This document shows positions 15,289 through 24,276 of a stretch of 33,323 nucleotides of DNA, one piece after another (positions within the stretch are counted from its first letter, which is position 1; each line of letters starts with the position of its first letter). The position numbers were made by a program, and so were the translations under genes. Below the pieces are notes generated by a model. It searched no databases. It saw only the letters and a list, made by a program, of their open reading frames with translations, and had not been told where the DNA came from. The DNA lies in contig JAEYZI010000085.1 in NCBI GenBank assembly GCA_023428065.1, forward strand, positions 1-33,323, given 5' to 3'. This stretch comes from Actinomycetes bacterium. Its GTDB lineage: Bacteria; Actinomycetota; Actinomycetes; Actinomycetales; Microbacteriaceae.

Positions 15289-15797
15289 GCGCCCTCCCTC
15301 TCGGTGCTCCGGATCCACGTCACGACGTCCTGGGCGACGCGGTCGATCGGCACACGCGAGGTGTCGAAGGTGACCCGGGCGAGGCTCTCGTAGGTCGCGC
15401 GCCGCGCATCGAAGATGCGCTGCCACTGCCCGACGCCGCCGCGCACGAGGGGACGCTTGCCGTCGCCGAGACGGGAGGCCACGGCATCCGCGCTGATCGT
15501 GAGGTAGACGACGGGCAGTCCCCGCAACGCCTCCTGCGTCTGCGCGTCGAGCACCGCTCCCCCGCCGAGCGACACGACGCCGTCACCGCGGAGCGACTCG
15601 CGCACGACATCGCGCTCGACGGCGCGGAAGTGCGGCTCCCCGTGGGTGTCGAAGATGTCGGTGATCGGACCGTGCTCGGCGACGATGACCTTGTCGGTGT
15701 CGACGAAGGGCACGCCGAGCGCGCGCGCGACGCGCTTGCCGACGCGGGTCTTGCCCGCCCCCATGGGACCGATGAAGACCGCGAGCGGGCCGCTCAT
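15285..15797 (-). CDS. aroK: Shikimate kinase
   Basis: Phosphorylates shikimate at O3 with ATP. The 170-residue protein has Walker A GPMGAGKT (residues 10-17), a shikimate-binding DTDKVI segment, the FRAVERDVV segment, the second shikimate-contact loop SLGGGAVL, and the lid region GDGKRPLVRG. The start at 15797 is chosen because the sequence MSGPLAVFIGPMG matches family N-termini and its ATG overlaps the aroC stop as ATGA. A much longer open frame upstream is only antisense-like read-through of aroC. Confidence 0.97.
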   Translation of the reverse strand: MSGPLAVFIGPMGAGKTRVGKRVARALGVPFVDTDKVIVAEHGPITDIFDTHGEPHFRAVERDVVRESLRGDGVVSLGGGAVLDAQTQEALRGLPVVYLTISADAVASRLGDGKRPLVRGGVGQWQRIFDARRATYESLARVTFDTSRVPIDRVAQDVVTWIRSTEREGA

Positions 15798-17005
15798 GCG
15801 GAGAGGGTCCCGGTGCGCAGCGCATCCGGGATCGCGGCCAGGTAGCCGTCGAGGTTGCGCCGGGTCTCGCCCACTGAGTCTCCGCCGAACTTCTCGAGCA
15901 TGGCGTTGGCGAGCACGAGGGCGACCATCGCCTCCGCCACGACGCCCGACGCCGGCACGGCGCACACGTCGGAACGCTGGTGGTGGGCCTGGGCCGCCTC
16001 GCCCGTCGCGACGTCGACCGTCCGCAGGGCGTGCGGCACGGTCGCGATGGGCTTCATGCCCGCCCGGACGCGGAGCACGCCGCCCGTCGACATGCCACCC
16101 TCGGTGCCGCCCGCGCGATCCGTCTCGCGGACGATGCGGCCCTCGCCCGGGAACATCTCGTCGTGGGCGCGAGACCCGGGTCGCCGCGTGGTCTCGAAGC
16201 CGTCGCCGACCTCGACGCCCTTGACGGCCTGGATGCTCATGAGCGCCGCCGCGAGCTGCGCGTCGAGTCGGCGATCCCAGTGCACGTAGCTGCCGAGCCC
16301 CGGGGGCAACCCGTAGGCGAGCACCTCGACGACGCCGCCGAGGGTGTCGCCCTCGTCGTGCGCGCGGTCGATGCGCGCGACCATCGCCTCGGAGGTCGCG
16401 GGGTCGAAGCAGCGCAGCGGATCGGCGTCGAGCGTGTCGACGTCGTCCGGCGTCGGGACGGGGGCGTCTTCGGGCACGCGCACCGTCTCGATCGAGAGCG
16501 TGTGGGCGACGAGTCGGATGCCGAGCTCGCCGAGGAAGGCGCGCGCGACGGCGCCGAGCGCGACCCGCGCGGCGGTCTCTCGCGCGCTCGCGCGCTCGAG
16601 CACGTTGCGCGCCTCCGGGAAGTCGTACTTCTGCATGCCGACGAGGTCGGCGTGCCCGGGGCGCGGACGCGTCAGCGCGGCGCCACGGCCCTTGGGGAGC
16701 GTGTCGAGGTCGACCGGCGTCGCCGACATGACGTCGACCCACCGCGGCCACTCGGTGTTGCCGATCCGCAGGGCGATCGGACCGCCCATCGTGCGGCCGA
16801 AGCGGATGCCCCCCGAGATCGAGAGCTCGTCCTCCTCGAACTTCTGGCGCGATCCGCGCCCGTAGCCGAGCTTCCGGCGCTGCAGATCCGCCTGGATCTG
16901 CTCCGGGAGGATCGGCACATCGGCCGGCATCCCCTCCAGGATGGCCACCAGTTCGGGTCCGTGCGACTCACCGGCCGTCAACCAACGCAGCATGCCTCCG
17001 ATCAT
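15794..17005 (-). CDS. aroC: Chorismate synthase
   Basis: Converts EPSP to chorismate with reduced FMN, the last step of the common aromatic pathway. The 403-residue protein carries the family signatures LRWLTAGESHGPELVAILEG near the N-terminus, GRGSRQKFEEDE, ARETAARVALGAVA, and the C-terminal AHHQRSDVCAVPASGVVAEAM. The ATG at 17005 overlaps the aroE stop as ATGA; a second ATG four codons later (16993) would give the more usual MLRWLTAG start and has GGAGG almost adjacent. The upstream start is preferred for its coupling and spacing, with moderate certainty. Confidence 0.97.
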   Translation of the reverse strand: MIGGMLRWLTAGESHGPELVAILEGMPADVPILPEQIQADLQRRKLGYGRGSRQKFEEDELSISGGIRFGRTMGGPIALRIGNTEWPRWVDVMSATPVDLDTLPKGRGAALTRPRPGHADLVGMQKYDFPEARNVLERASARETAARVALGAVARAFLGELGIRLVAHTLSIETVRVPEDAPVPTPDDVDTLDADPLRCFDPATSEAMVARIDRAHDEGDTLGGVVEVLAYGLPPGLGSYVHWDRRLDAQLAAALMSIQAVKGVEVGDGFETTRRPGSRAHDEMFPGEGRIVRETDRAGGTEGGMSTGGVLRVRAGMKPIATVPHALRTVDVATGEAAQAHHQRSDVCAVPASGVVAEAMVALVLANAMLEKFGGDSVGETRRNLDGYLAAIPDALRTGTLSA

Positions 17006-17823
17006 CCCACAGCGGCGCGCATCGCCCGGATGACGGCAGCCTCGTCCGGCAGCGGCGTCGCGGGGTCGCCCGACGTGAAGATCCGCACCTGGTGCACGGC
17101 CTGGTGCAGGAGCATCTCGAGCCCGTGGACGACGGCGCCGCCCGCCGCATCCCAGCGCGCCGCGAGCGGAGTCGGCCAGGGCGCGTAGGCGACGTCGAGG
17201 AGCGTCTGGTGCGGGCGCAGGCGCGCGAGTTCCACGGGGAACTCGGCGCCCGGCGGAATCGTACTCACCGCGGCGTCGGCATCGGCGAGGGCGGCGTCAG
17301 CGTCGGCGCCGAGCGCGACCACCTGGTGCCCCGCGAAGGTGCCGGATGCCACGACGCGGGACACGTCGCGCACGGCGACCGTCACCTCGGCTCCGAGCCG
17401 TTCGAGCGCGACCACGGCGCTCTCCGCGGTCGCACCCCCGCCGAGCACGGTCGCCCGGGCGGCGGTGCGCACCCCGGCCCCGTCGAGTGCCGCGACGATC
17501 CCGTGGACGTCGGTGTTGAAGGCCCGCACCGGGCGGCCCGACTCGAGCAGGATCGTGTTGCCCTGCCGCGTGCGTCGGGCCACGTCGTCGACGTCGGGTA
17601 CGAGCTCGGCGACCCGTCGCTTGAGGGGCATCGTGAGCGAGAGGCCGCGCCACTCGGGACCGAGGCCGTCGAGGAACCCCGCGAGCCCCGCGTCGTCGAC
17701 CTCGACCCTGTCGTACTCCCAGTCGAGCCCCAGCGCGGCGTACGCCGCACGGTGCAGCTGCGGTGAGCGGGAGTGTCCGATCGGGGAGCCGAGGACCGCG
17801 AGCCGCGTGCGCGACTCAGGCAC
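17002..17823 (-). CDS. aroE: Shikimate dehydrogenase
   Basis: Reduces 3-dehydroshikimate to shikimate with NADPH. The 273-residue protein has the substrate-binding SPIGHSRSPQLHRAAY (two shikimate-contact serines), the catalytic lysine in LSLTMPLKRRV, FNTDVHGI, the Rossmann loop VLGGGATAESA, and a C-terminal GLEMLLHQAVHQVRIF. Family features are complete, though the NADP-specificity loop (VAVRDVSR) carries one Arg and differs from the classic NRT motif. Dehydrogenation of a related substrate cannot be excluded, but the position next to aroC and aroK argues for AroE. The start is GTG at 17823, overlapping the mltG stop by eight bases. Confidence 0.93.
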   Translation of the reverse strand: MPESRTRLAVLGSPIGHSRSPQLHRAAYAALGLDWEYDRVEVDDAGLAGFLDGLGPEWRGLSLTMPLKRRVAELVPDVDDVARRTRQGNTILLESGRPVRAFNTDVHGIVAALDGAGVRTAARATVLGGGATAESAVVALERLGAEVTVAVRDVSRVVASGTFAGHQVVALGADADAALADADAAVSTIPPGAEFPVELARLRPHQTLLDVAYAPWPTPLAARWDAAGGAVVHGLEMLLHQAVHQVRIFTSGDPATPLPDEAAVIRAMRAAVG

Positions 17824-19081
17824 AGTAGGCGGCGTTCTCGTCGCTCTCCTTGCACCAGGCGTACAGGCGCTTCGCCGCCTTCTCGTGCTCGGCGAGCGTG
17901 TTCGAGAACACGGTCTCGCCGGTCTTGAGGTCGACGGTCACGAAGTAGAGCCACGGGCCGTCGGCGGGATGCACGGCGGCGTTGATCGCGTCGGCACCGG
18001 GCAAACCGATGGGGCCGATCGGCAGGCCCGGGTTCGCGTAGGTGTTGTACGGGTTGGACGCGTCGGCGCGTTCCTCCGGCGACGTCCAGACGCTCGAGGT
18101 GTCGGCCACCCCGTAGTGCACGGTCGCGTCGGACTGCAGGTTCATGCCGCGGTCGATGCGGTTCTGGAAGACGCGCGCGATCTTGGGCATGTCCTCGAGG
18201 TTCGGGCCCGACTCGCGCTGGACGATCGACGCCATCGTGAGCACCCGGAAGCGGTTCTCGGGGGCGACGCCGGCCGCATCGAGCGTCGCGATCATCTTGT
18301 CGACGAGCATCTTGATCGCGTCGTGGGCCGTGACGCCCGGATCGAACTGGTAGGTCGCCGGGAAGAGCCAGCCCTCGATGTTCGGGGCGTTCGCGGGCAC
18401 GCCGAACTGCGTGAAGTCGGCGGCGGCGGTCTGGAGCTCCTCGAGCGGGATCTCGGTGGCCGCGGCGATGAGCTCGAGCGCGCTCGAGGCTCGCACTCCC
18501 TCGGGGATCGTCACCTGGTTGACGAGCTTGTTCGCAGGATCCCGGAGCGCCTCGAGGGCGGCGGCCGCGCTCATCTCCTTCTGGAGGCGGTAGTTGCCGG
18601 GCTCGAACGTGATGCTGTCGTCGGCGAGCAGCAGCTCGTAGAACGCGTCGAACGTCTTCGTGACGCCCGCCTTCTCGAGCTTCGCGGCGACATCCGCGCC
18701 GATGTCGCCCGACTCGATGACGATCGTCACCTCCTCGCCGTTGCCGTCACCCGTGTAGTCGTTCGGCGGGGCGATCCCGAGCACGTCCTGGATCTTGTCG
18801 CCGTAGGTGTTCCACACGTAGACGCCGCCGGCAGCGAGGAGCCCGAAAACGACGACGAGCGCGATGATCCATCCCCACGGTCCCCGACCGCGGCGGCGCT
18901 TGCGCGTCCGCGGCGAGCCGCCTCCGCCGGACGCCTCGCGCAGGGTGCGGCGCGAGACGGGAGCCGTCGGCGTCGGATCGGCGACGGCGGTGCCGGTCGA
19001 TGCGGATGCGCCGGCCGGGACGGCCGGCGTGGTGAGTGATCCCGGGCCGAAGATGTCGTCCCAACTCGGTTCAGAGGCCAC
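17816..19081 (-). CDS. mltG: Endolytic transglycosylase MltG
   Basis: Cleaves nascent glycan strands in the periplasmic/cell-wall space and probably ends peptidoglycan chain elongation. The 421-residue protein has a cytosolic Ala/Thr/Pro-rich N-terminus of about 65 residues, a basic KRRRGRG stretch, one transmembrane helix (about 70-92), a LysM-like region, and the YceG/MltG catalytic domain. Key sequences are NIEGWLFPATYQF, ASIVQRES (catalytic Glu290), FQNRIDRGMNLQSDATVHYG and NTYANPGLPIGPIGLPG. The start is GTG at 19081, overlapping ruvX by 11 bases. The cytosolic N-terminal extension is typical of actinobacterial members. Confidence 0.96.
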   Translation of the reverse strand: MASEPSWDDIFGPGSLTTPAVPAGASASTGTAVADPTPTAPVSRRTLREASGGGGSPRTRKRRRGRGPWGWIIALVVVFGLLAAGGVYVWNTYGDKIQDVLGIAPPNDYTGDGNGEEVTIVIESGDIGADVAAKLEKAGVTKTFDAFYELLLADDSITFEPGNYRLQKEMSAAAALEALRDPANKLVNQVTIPEGVRASSALELIAAATEIPLEELQTAAADFTQFGVPANAPNIEGWLFPATYQFDPGVTAHDAIKMLVDKMIATLDAAGVAPENRFRVLTMASIVQRESGPNLEDMPKIARVFQNRIDRGMNLQSDATVHYGVADTSSVWTSPEERADASNPYNTYANPGLPIGPIGLPGADAINAAVHPADGPWLYFVTVDLKTGETVFSNTLAEHEKAAKRLYAWCKESDENAAYCA

Positions 19082-19544
19082 GTTCAGGGTCTTTCGTGCG
19101 GGGGACGACGGATCCGGGGGGACGATCCGACATCCGCTCGGAGTCGAGGGCGTTCTGCAGGATGATAACAGCGGCCACCTGGTCCACGACGGAACGCGAG
19201 GCCTTCGCGCGCCGACCGTTCGCCTGGAGCTGACGGTGCGCCGAGACGGTGCTGAGCCGCTCGTCGACGATGCGGACGGGCGTCTCGGTGGCGGCCGCGA
19301 GCTCCGCGGCGACCGCGCGGGCGTCCGCCGTCGACGCGGTGTCCGCCCCGCTGAGCGAAAGCGGGAGGCCGACGACGATCTCGATCGCGTCGAGCCCGGC
19401 GGCGTGCGTGAGCACCGCAGCGACGGTCCCGTCGTCGCGCGGAAGCGTCTCCACCGGGGTCGCCAGCAGGCCGTCGGGGTCGCAGCGCGCGACCCCGACG
19501 CGTGCGCGGCCGACGTCGACGCCGATGCGGACGCCGCGGCGCAT
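19071..19544 (-). CDS. ruvX: Holliday junction resolvase-like protein RuvX (YqgF)
   Basis: A small RNase H-fold nuclease of the YqgF family, linked to 16S rRNA 5'-end maturation and to Holliday junction processing. The 157-residue protein has the first catalytic Asp in RIGVDVGRARVGVA, VVGLPLSLSG, and a second acidic motif in VRIVDERLSTVSAHRQL, with the third Asp in SVVDQVAAVIILQNAL. The C-terminal 20 residues are polar and likely disordered. The ATG at 19544 shares one base with the alaS stop (TGATG), the classical alaS-ruvX-mltG coupling of Actinobacteria. Confidence 0.95.
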   Translation of the reverse strand: MRRGVRIGVDVGRARVGVARCDPDGLLATPVETLPRDDGTVAAVLTHAAGLDAIEIVVGLPLSLSGADTASTADARAVAAELAAATETPVRIVDERLSTVSAHRQLQANGRRAKASRSVVDQVAAVIILQNALDSERMSDRPPGSVVPRTKDPERGL

Positions 19545-22201
19545 CAGCCGCCCAGCGCGGTGCGGACGCTCTCGAGCGCCGCCGGCACGGCCGCGGCATC
19601 CGAGCCGCCGCCCTGCGCCATGTCGTCCTTGCCGCCGCCACCGCCGCCGAGCACCGCGGCGGCGCCCTTCGCGAGGGGGCCCGCGGTGACGCCCGCGGCG
19701 CGCGCGCCCGCGGTGGTCGCGACGATCACGGACGGCTTCCCGTCGACACGAGCCGCGAGTGCGACGACCGCCGACTCGCTCTGCAGGCGCTCACGGACCG
19801 AGGTCACGAGGCTCCGCAGTTCGTCGACCGACCCGAGCTCGCCGAGGTCCTCGACGACCGCGAGGACGTCGCCCATGCGGCGGGCGGAGTTCGTGAGCTC
19901 GGGAACGCGACCCGCGAGCCGACTCGCCTCGAACGCCGCGATCTTCTTCTCCGCCGCCTTGAGCTGGGCCACGAGATCCGAGATGCGTGCGGGCAACTGC
20001 TCGCGCGGGGTCTTGAGGCTCGAGGTGAGCTCGTGCACGATCGCTCGCTCGGCGGCGAGGTCGCGGAACGCGTCGAGCCCCACGAGCGCCTCGACGCGGC
20101 GGTTGGTCGAGCCGACGCTCGACTCAGACACGAGGTTGACGAGCCCGACCTCGGCCGAGGTGCGCACGTGCGTGCCCGCGCACAGCTCACGCGACCACGG
20201 TCCGCCGATGTCGACCATCCGCACGGTGTCGCCGTACTTCTCACCGAAGAGCGCCATGGCGCCCGCCTTGCGCGCCTCGTCGAGCGGGAGGATGCGCGTG
20301 ACGACCTCGAGGTTGTCGCGCACCGCGTTGTTGGCGATCTCCTCGATCTCGCTGCGCGTCTCGCGGCTCAGCGCCTGGTTCCAGGAGAAGTCGAGGCGCA
20401 TGTAGCCGGCCTTGTTGAACGACCCGGACTGATGCGCGTCCTGACCGAGCGTCTGGCGCAGCGCGGCGTGCACGAGGTGCGTCGCCGAGTGGGCCTGCGC
20501 GGCGGAATGCCGGTACTCGCGGTCGACCACGGAGGTCGCGGATGCGTCGACCCCGACCTCACCCGAGCGCACCTGGACGGTGTGGCTCACGAGGCCCTTC
20601 ACGGGCCGTTGCACGTCGAGCACCTCGAGCTCGAAGCCGTCGCCGACGATCGTGCCCTTGTCGGCCGCCTGACCGCCCGACTCGGCGTAGAGCGCTGTCT
20701 CGGCGAGGATGACCTCGACGACGTCGCCCACGGCGGCCTTCTGCACGGAGAGGCCGTCCTTGATGATCCCGATCACGCGGGAGTCGGTCTCGAGGTAGTC
20801 GTAGCCCGTGAACACCGTCTCGCCCTGCGCGCGGAGGTCCGAGTACACGGAGAGGTCCGCGAGGCCGGCCTTCTTGGCCTTGGCGTCGGCCTTCGCACGC
20901 GTGCGCTGTTCGGCCATGAGCGAATCGAACGCGCCGCGGTCGACCGTGAGCCCCGCCTCTTCCGCGATCTCGAGCGTGAGGTCGATGGGGAACCCGAAGG
21001 TGTCGTGGAGCAGGAACGCCGTGTCACCCGAGAGCGAGCGCTCCCCCGCCTTCTTCGTGTCGGCGACCGCGACGTCGAGGATCGTGGTCCCCGACGCGAG
21101 GGTGCGCAGGAACGTCTCCTCCTCACCGAGCGCGAGGCGTGAGGTGCGCTCGTACTCCGCCTCGACCTCGGGGTAGGCGTCGCGCATCGCGACGCGCGAC
21201 GCCTCGAAGAGCTCCGCGAAGCTCGGCGCGTCGACGCCGAGCAGGCGCATGGCGCGCACGACGCGGCGCAGCAGGCGGCGCAGGATGTAGCCCCGGCCCT
21301 CGTTGGACGGCGCGACGCCGTCGGTCATGAGCATGAGGCTCGAGCGCACGTGGTCGGCGATGACGCGCATCCGCACGTCGTCGTCGTGGTCCGCGCCGTA
21401 CCGGCGCCCCGAGAGCTCGGCGGCCATGTCGAGCACGGGACGCACCTGGTCGATCTCGTACATGTTGTCGACGCCCTGCTTGAGGAACGCGACGCGCTCC
21501 ATGCCCATGCCGGTGTCGATGTTCTTCTTCGGGAGCTCGCCCGCGATGTCGAAGTCGGTCTTCGAGCGCACCTCCTTGAGGAGGTACTGCATGAACACGA
21601 GGTTCCAGATCTCGAGGTAGCGCGAGTCGTCCGCAGCCGGGCCGCCCTCGGCGCCGTACGCGGGACCGCGGTCGAAGTAGATCTCCGAGCACGGTCCGCC
21701 CGGGCCGGGCTGACCGGTGTGCCAGTAGTTGTCGGCCTTCCCGAGCCGCTGGATGCGCTCCTCGGGCAGACCCGCGATGCGCTTCCAGAGCTCGATCGCC
21801 TCGTCGTCGTCCTCGTAGACCGTGACCCAGAGGTCGCGCTCCTCGAAGCCGAGGCCGCCATCCGACTCGGAGGTCGTCAGCAGCTCCCAGGCGTACGAGA
21901 TCGCCCCCTCCTTGAAGTAGTCGCCGAAGGAGAAGTTGCCGTTCATCTGGAAGAACGTGCCGTGGCGGGTGGTCTTGCCGACCTCCTCGATGTCGAGCGT
22001 GCGGATGCACTTCTGCACGCTCGTCGCGCGGGGGTACGGGGCGGGGACCACGCCCGTGAAATAGGGGATGAACGGCACCATGCCGGCCACCGTGAACAGC
22101 AGGGTCGGGTCGTCGGTGACGAGCGACGCCGACGGGACGACGGCGTGTCCGCGGTCGCCGAAGAAGCTCAGCCAGCGACGTTGGATCTCAGCGGTCTGCA
22201 C
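19544..22201 (-). CDS. alaS: Alanyl-tRNA synthetase
   Basis: Charges tRNA-Ala and hydrolyses mischarged Ser/Gly-tRNA. The 885-residue protein has full family length: the class II catalytic domain from the N-terminus (QTAEIQRRWLSFFGDRGH; motif 2 region TTRHGTFFQMNGNFSFGDY), the tRNA-binding domain with RRLLRRVVRAMRLLG, the editing domain with HSATHLVHAALRQTLG (zinc His near residue 570) and CAGTHVRTSAEVGLV near 674, and the C-Ala domain ending with the glycine-rich GGGGGGKDD. The start is GTG at 22201, with GGAG five bases upstream and family homology beginning at the next residue. Confidence 0.98.
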   Translation of the reverse strand: MQTAEIQRRWLSFFGDRGHAVVPSASLVTDDPTLLFTVAGMVPFIPYFTGVVPAPYPRATSVQKCIRTLDIEEVGKTTRHGTFFQMNGNFSFGDYFKEGAISYAWELLTTSESDGGLGFEERDLWVTVYEDDDEAIELWKRIAGLPEERIQRLGKADNYWHTGQPGPGGPCSEIYFDRGPAYGAEGGPAADDSRYLEIWNLVFMQYLLKEVRSKTDFDIAGELPKKNIDTGMGMERVAFLKQGVDNMYEIDQVRPVLDMAAELSGRRYGADHDDDVRMRVIADHVRSSLMLMTDGVAPSNEGRGYILRRLLRRVVRAMRLLGVDAPSFAELFEASRVAMRDAYPEVEAEYERTSRLALGEEETFLRTLASGTTILDVAVADTKKAGERSLSGDTAFLLHDTFGFPIDLTLEIAEEAGLTVDRGAFDSLMAEQRTRAKADAKAKKAGLADLSVYSDLRAQGETVFTGYDYLETDSRVIGIIKDGLSVQKAAVGDVVEVILAETALYAESGGQAADKGTIVGDGFELEVLDVQRPVKGLVSHTVQVRSGEVGVDASATSVVDREYRHSAAQAHSATHLVHAALRQTLGQDAHQSGSFNKAGYMRLDFSWNQALSRETRSEIEEIANNAVRDNLEVVTRILPLDEARKAGAMALFGEKYGDTVRMVDIGGPWSRELCAGTHVRTSAEVGLVNLVSESSVGSTNRRVEALVGLDAFRDLAAERAIVHELTSSLKTPREQLPARISDLVAQLKAAEKKIAAFEASRLAGRVPELTNSARRMGDVLAVVEDLGELGSVDELRSLVTSVRERLQSESAVVALAARVDGKPSVIVATTAGARAAGVTAGPLAKGAAAVLGGGGGGKDDMAQGGGSDAAAVPAALESVRTALGG

Positions 22202-22267
22202 AGGTACTCCGTAGGGATGTCCCGTCGGAACGGGGCCTGCGGGCCGCCGGCCCGACGGCGGGTGGGA
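22202..22267 (-). other. alaS leader with overlapping potential hairpins
   Basis: The 66-base gap between the YtxH-like stop and alaS holds two mutually exclusive inverted repeats: CGGGCC-GCC-GGCCCG (22240-22254), and CCGTCGG (22222-22228) with CCGACGG (22252-22258). No T-box features were seen. They may simply reflect GC richness or terminate the upstream gene. Confidence 0.3.
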
Positions 22268-22498
22268 TCAGGACTTGGCGCGTGCGGCGAGGTCGTCGAT
22301 CGCGTCCTGCGCGTTCGCGACGGCCTGCTTGAGCTCCGCCTCGCGGGCCTTGTAGCCCTGCACGACCGCGTCTCCGAACTCCTTGGCCTTGCTGTCGACC
22401 TCGTCGAAGAACTGCTTGCCCTGGGGGGTCTTGGCGACCTCGTGTGCGACGACGAAGCCGATGGCGACTCCGGCGATCAGAAGCAGTGCACCCTTCAT
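22268..22498 (-). CDS. YtxH-like small membrane-anchored protein
   Basis: A 76-residue protein with one N-terminal transmembrane helix (LLLIAGVAIGFVVAHEVA) followed by a charged, probably helical or coiled-coil tail (GKQFFDEVDSKAKEFGDA and onward). The layout is that of YtxH-type proteins. It has no known enzymatic role; related genes are found beside alaS in Actinobacteria. The start is the ATG at 22498, preceded by GAGGA with a six-base spacer; a longer open frame starting at 22552 lacks such support. It lies 66 bases upstream of alaS and could be cotranscribed with it. Confidence 0.85.
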   Translation of the reverse strand: MKGALLLIAGVAIGFVVAHEVAKTPQGKQFFDEVDSKAKEFGDAVVQGYKAREAELKQAVANAQDAIDDLAARAKS

Positions 22499-22559
22499 CG
22501 TGTTCCTCACTTCTCGTTCGCGGACGTCGGCGGCACGTGCCGCGCAACTCACCCAGCCT

Positions 22560-22602
22560 ATCGCGCCGCCCCCGGGTACTGCCTATCCGGGGGCGGCGCG
22601 AT
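22560..22602. terminator. Long hairpin terminator at the end of the PTS operon
   Basis: A perfect 16-base inverted repeat (22560-22575 with 22587-22602; core TCGCGCCGCCCCCGG and its complement) with an 11-base loop lies just after the ptsI stop on the minus strand. It separates the PTS module from the YtxH-alaS genes. No T-tract follows on the minus strand, but the stem is very stable. Confidence 0.8.
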
Positions 22603-22608
22603 GCGCGG

Positions 22609-24276
22609 TCAGGGCGCGACGCGGAGCTCGGGCGCGCGCTCGGTCGCGATGCCGCGGGCCTCCTTGGCCCCCCGCGCGGTCATCACGGCCTCGGCGAGGG
22701 CCCGGGCGCCCGCGAGATCCCACCTCGCGAGCTCACCCCGCACGTCGGCCAGCGCCGCGGGCGTCATCGAGAGAGAGGTGACCCCGATCCCGACGAGCAC
22801 GACCGCGAGCAGCGGCTCGGCCGCGGCCTCCCCGCACACGCCCACCGGCTTCCCGGCGCGCCCTCCCGCATCCCCGACCATGGCGATGAGGCGGAGCACC
22901 GACGGATGCCAGGGGTCCTGGTACTGCGCGACCCCCCCGTGCTGCCGATCGGCCGCCATCGTGTACTGCGTGAGATCGTTCGTGCCGATGCTCACGAAGT
23001 CCACGACGTCCATGACGGCCTCCGCGGCGAGAGCGCACGCAGGCACCTCGACCATGACGCCCGCCGCGGAGGCGCCGTGCGCGCGAGCGCGCTCGACGAA
23101 CCATGCGGCCTCCTCCGCATCCGCGACCATGGGCGCCATGACCCGCACGCGTGCGCTCGACTCCGCGGTGACGCGGCCGATCGCCTCGAGCTGATCGTCG
23201 AGCACCTGCAGGTGGGTCTTCCCCACCCGCATGCCCCGCACGCCGAGCGCGGGGTTCTCCTCCCGGCCCAGGTTGAGGAACGAGAGCGGCTTGTCGGCAC
23301 CCGAGTCGAGGGTCCGCGCCGTGACCACCTGGTCCGGGAACTGCGCGAAGATCTCCCCGTACTCGGCGGCCTGTTGGTCGACCGTGGGCGCGGAGCTCGC
23401 GCCGATGTAGAGGAACTCCGTGCGCAGCAGTCCCACGCCCTCCGCGCCCGCCTCGCGCGCGCGCGTCGCATCCTCGAGCGAGCCGATGTTGGCGTAGAGG
23501 GGCACGGACGTGCCGTCCGCGAGCCGCCCGGGGCCGGACACCGCCTCCCGTCGGGCCGCCCGGCGAGCGAGCAGTCGCTCGGCGGTGTCCATGTCGATGT
23601 CGGAGCCCACGCGGGCGACGACGCCCGCCGCCGCGTCGACGAGCACGAGCTCGCCCTCGGCGACGTCGACGACCTCCTCGCACGCCACGACGCACGGCAC
23701 GCCCTTGGCGCGCGCGAGGATCGCGGTGTGGGAGGTGGGGCTGCCCTCGACCGTCACGAACGCGAGCACGCGTCCCTCCGGCAGGAGGGCGGTGTCGGCC
23801 GGCGCGAGGTCGTGCGCGATGAGCACGAACGGCTCGTCCCGCTCGGGCACTCCGGGCACCGGGACGCCCTGGATGCGGGCCACGACACGCCGCGACACGT
23901 CCGCGAAGTCCGCCGCCCGTGCGCCCTGAGTGCCCCCGAGGGCGGCGAGGAGCGAGACGATCGACGCGAACGCCTCGTGGACCGCGCGCGCGGCGGTGAG
24001 CCCGCGCGCGGTCGCCTCCTGCACGCCCTCGAGGATCACCGGGTCGCGCGCCATGAGCGACTGCGCGAGCAGCACATCCGCCCCCGTGACGTCCGCGCGG
24101 GTGGCCCGTTCGGCGAGCTCGGCGGCCACGTCCGACAGGGCGGTGTTCGCCCGTTCGAACTCCTCCGCGGGCGTGAGCGACGAGGGCGCCTCGGAGGGGT
24201 CCGGGAGCGGCGGCGGCATCCAGACCGCCGGTCCGATCGCCGCCGAGCTCCCGACCCCGAGGCCCGTGAAGGTCAA
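22609..24276 (-). CDS. ptsI: PTS Enzyme I (phosphoenolpyruvate-protein phosphotransferase)
   Basis: Autophosphorylates from PEP and passes the phosphate to HPr; the entry point of the phosphotransferase system. The 555-residue protein has the HPr-binding helical domain, the phosphorylated His183 in GSPTSHTAILARAKGVPCVV, and the PEP-binding TIM barrel with ANIGSLEDATRAREAGAEGV, GLLRTEFLYI, and the catalytic Cys481 in GVCGEAAAEP. Slightly short for the family (about 570) but with no missing motif seen. The start is TTG at 24276, overlapping the ptsH stop as TTGA. It is the last gene of the ten-gene carbohydrate operon and may serve this transporter specifically or the whole cell. Confidence 0.95.
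   Translation of the reverse strand: MTFTGLGVGSSAAIGPAVWMPPPLPDPSEAPSSLTPAEEFERANTALSDVAAELAERATRADVTGADVLLAQSLMARDPVILEGVQEATARGLTAARAVHEAFASIVSLLAALGGTQGARAADFADVSRRVVARIQGVPVPGVPERDEPFVLIAHDLAPADTALLPEGRVLAFVTVEGSPTSHTAILARAKGVPCVVACEEVVDVAEGELVLVDAAAGVVARVGSDIDMDTAERLLARRAARREAVSGPGRLADGTSVPLYANIGSLEDATRAREAGAEGVGLLRTEFLYIGASSAPTVDQQAAEYGEIFAQFPDQVVTARTLDSGADKPLSFLNLGREENPALGVRGMRVGKTHLQVLDDQLEAIGRVTAESSARVRVMAPMVADAEEAAWFVERARAHGASAAGVMVEVPACALAAEAVMDVVDFVSIGTNDLTQYTMAADRQHGGVAQYQDPWHPSVLRLIAMVGDAGGRAGKPVGVCGEAAAEPLLAVVLVGIGVTSLSMTPAALADVRGELARWDLAGARALAEAVMTARGAKEARGIATERAPELRVAP

Noticed and set aside
22202..22267. T-box riboswitch ahead of alaS
   Set aside because: No T-box sequence, specifier loop or terminator/antiterminator pair was found in the 66-base leader; only GC-rich inverted repeats are present.
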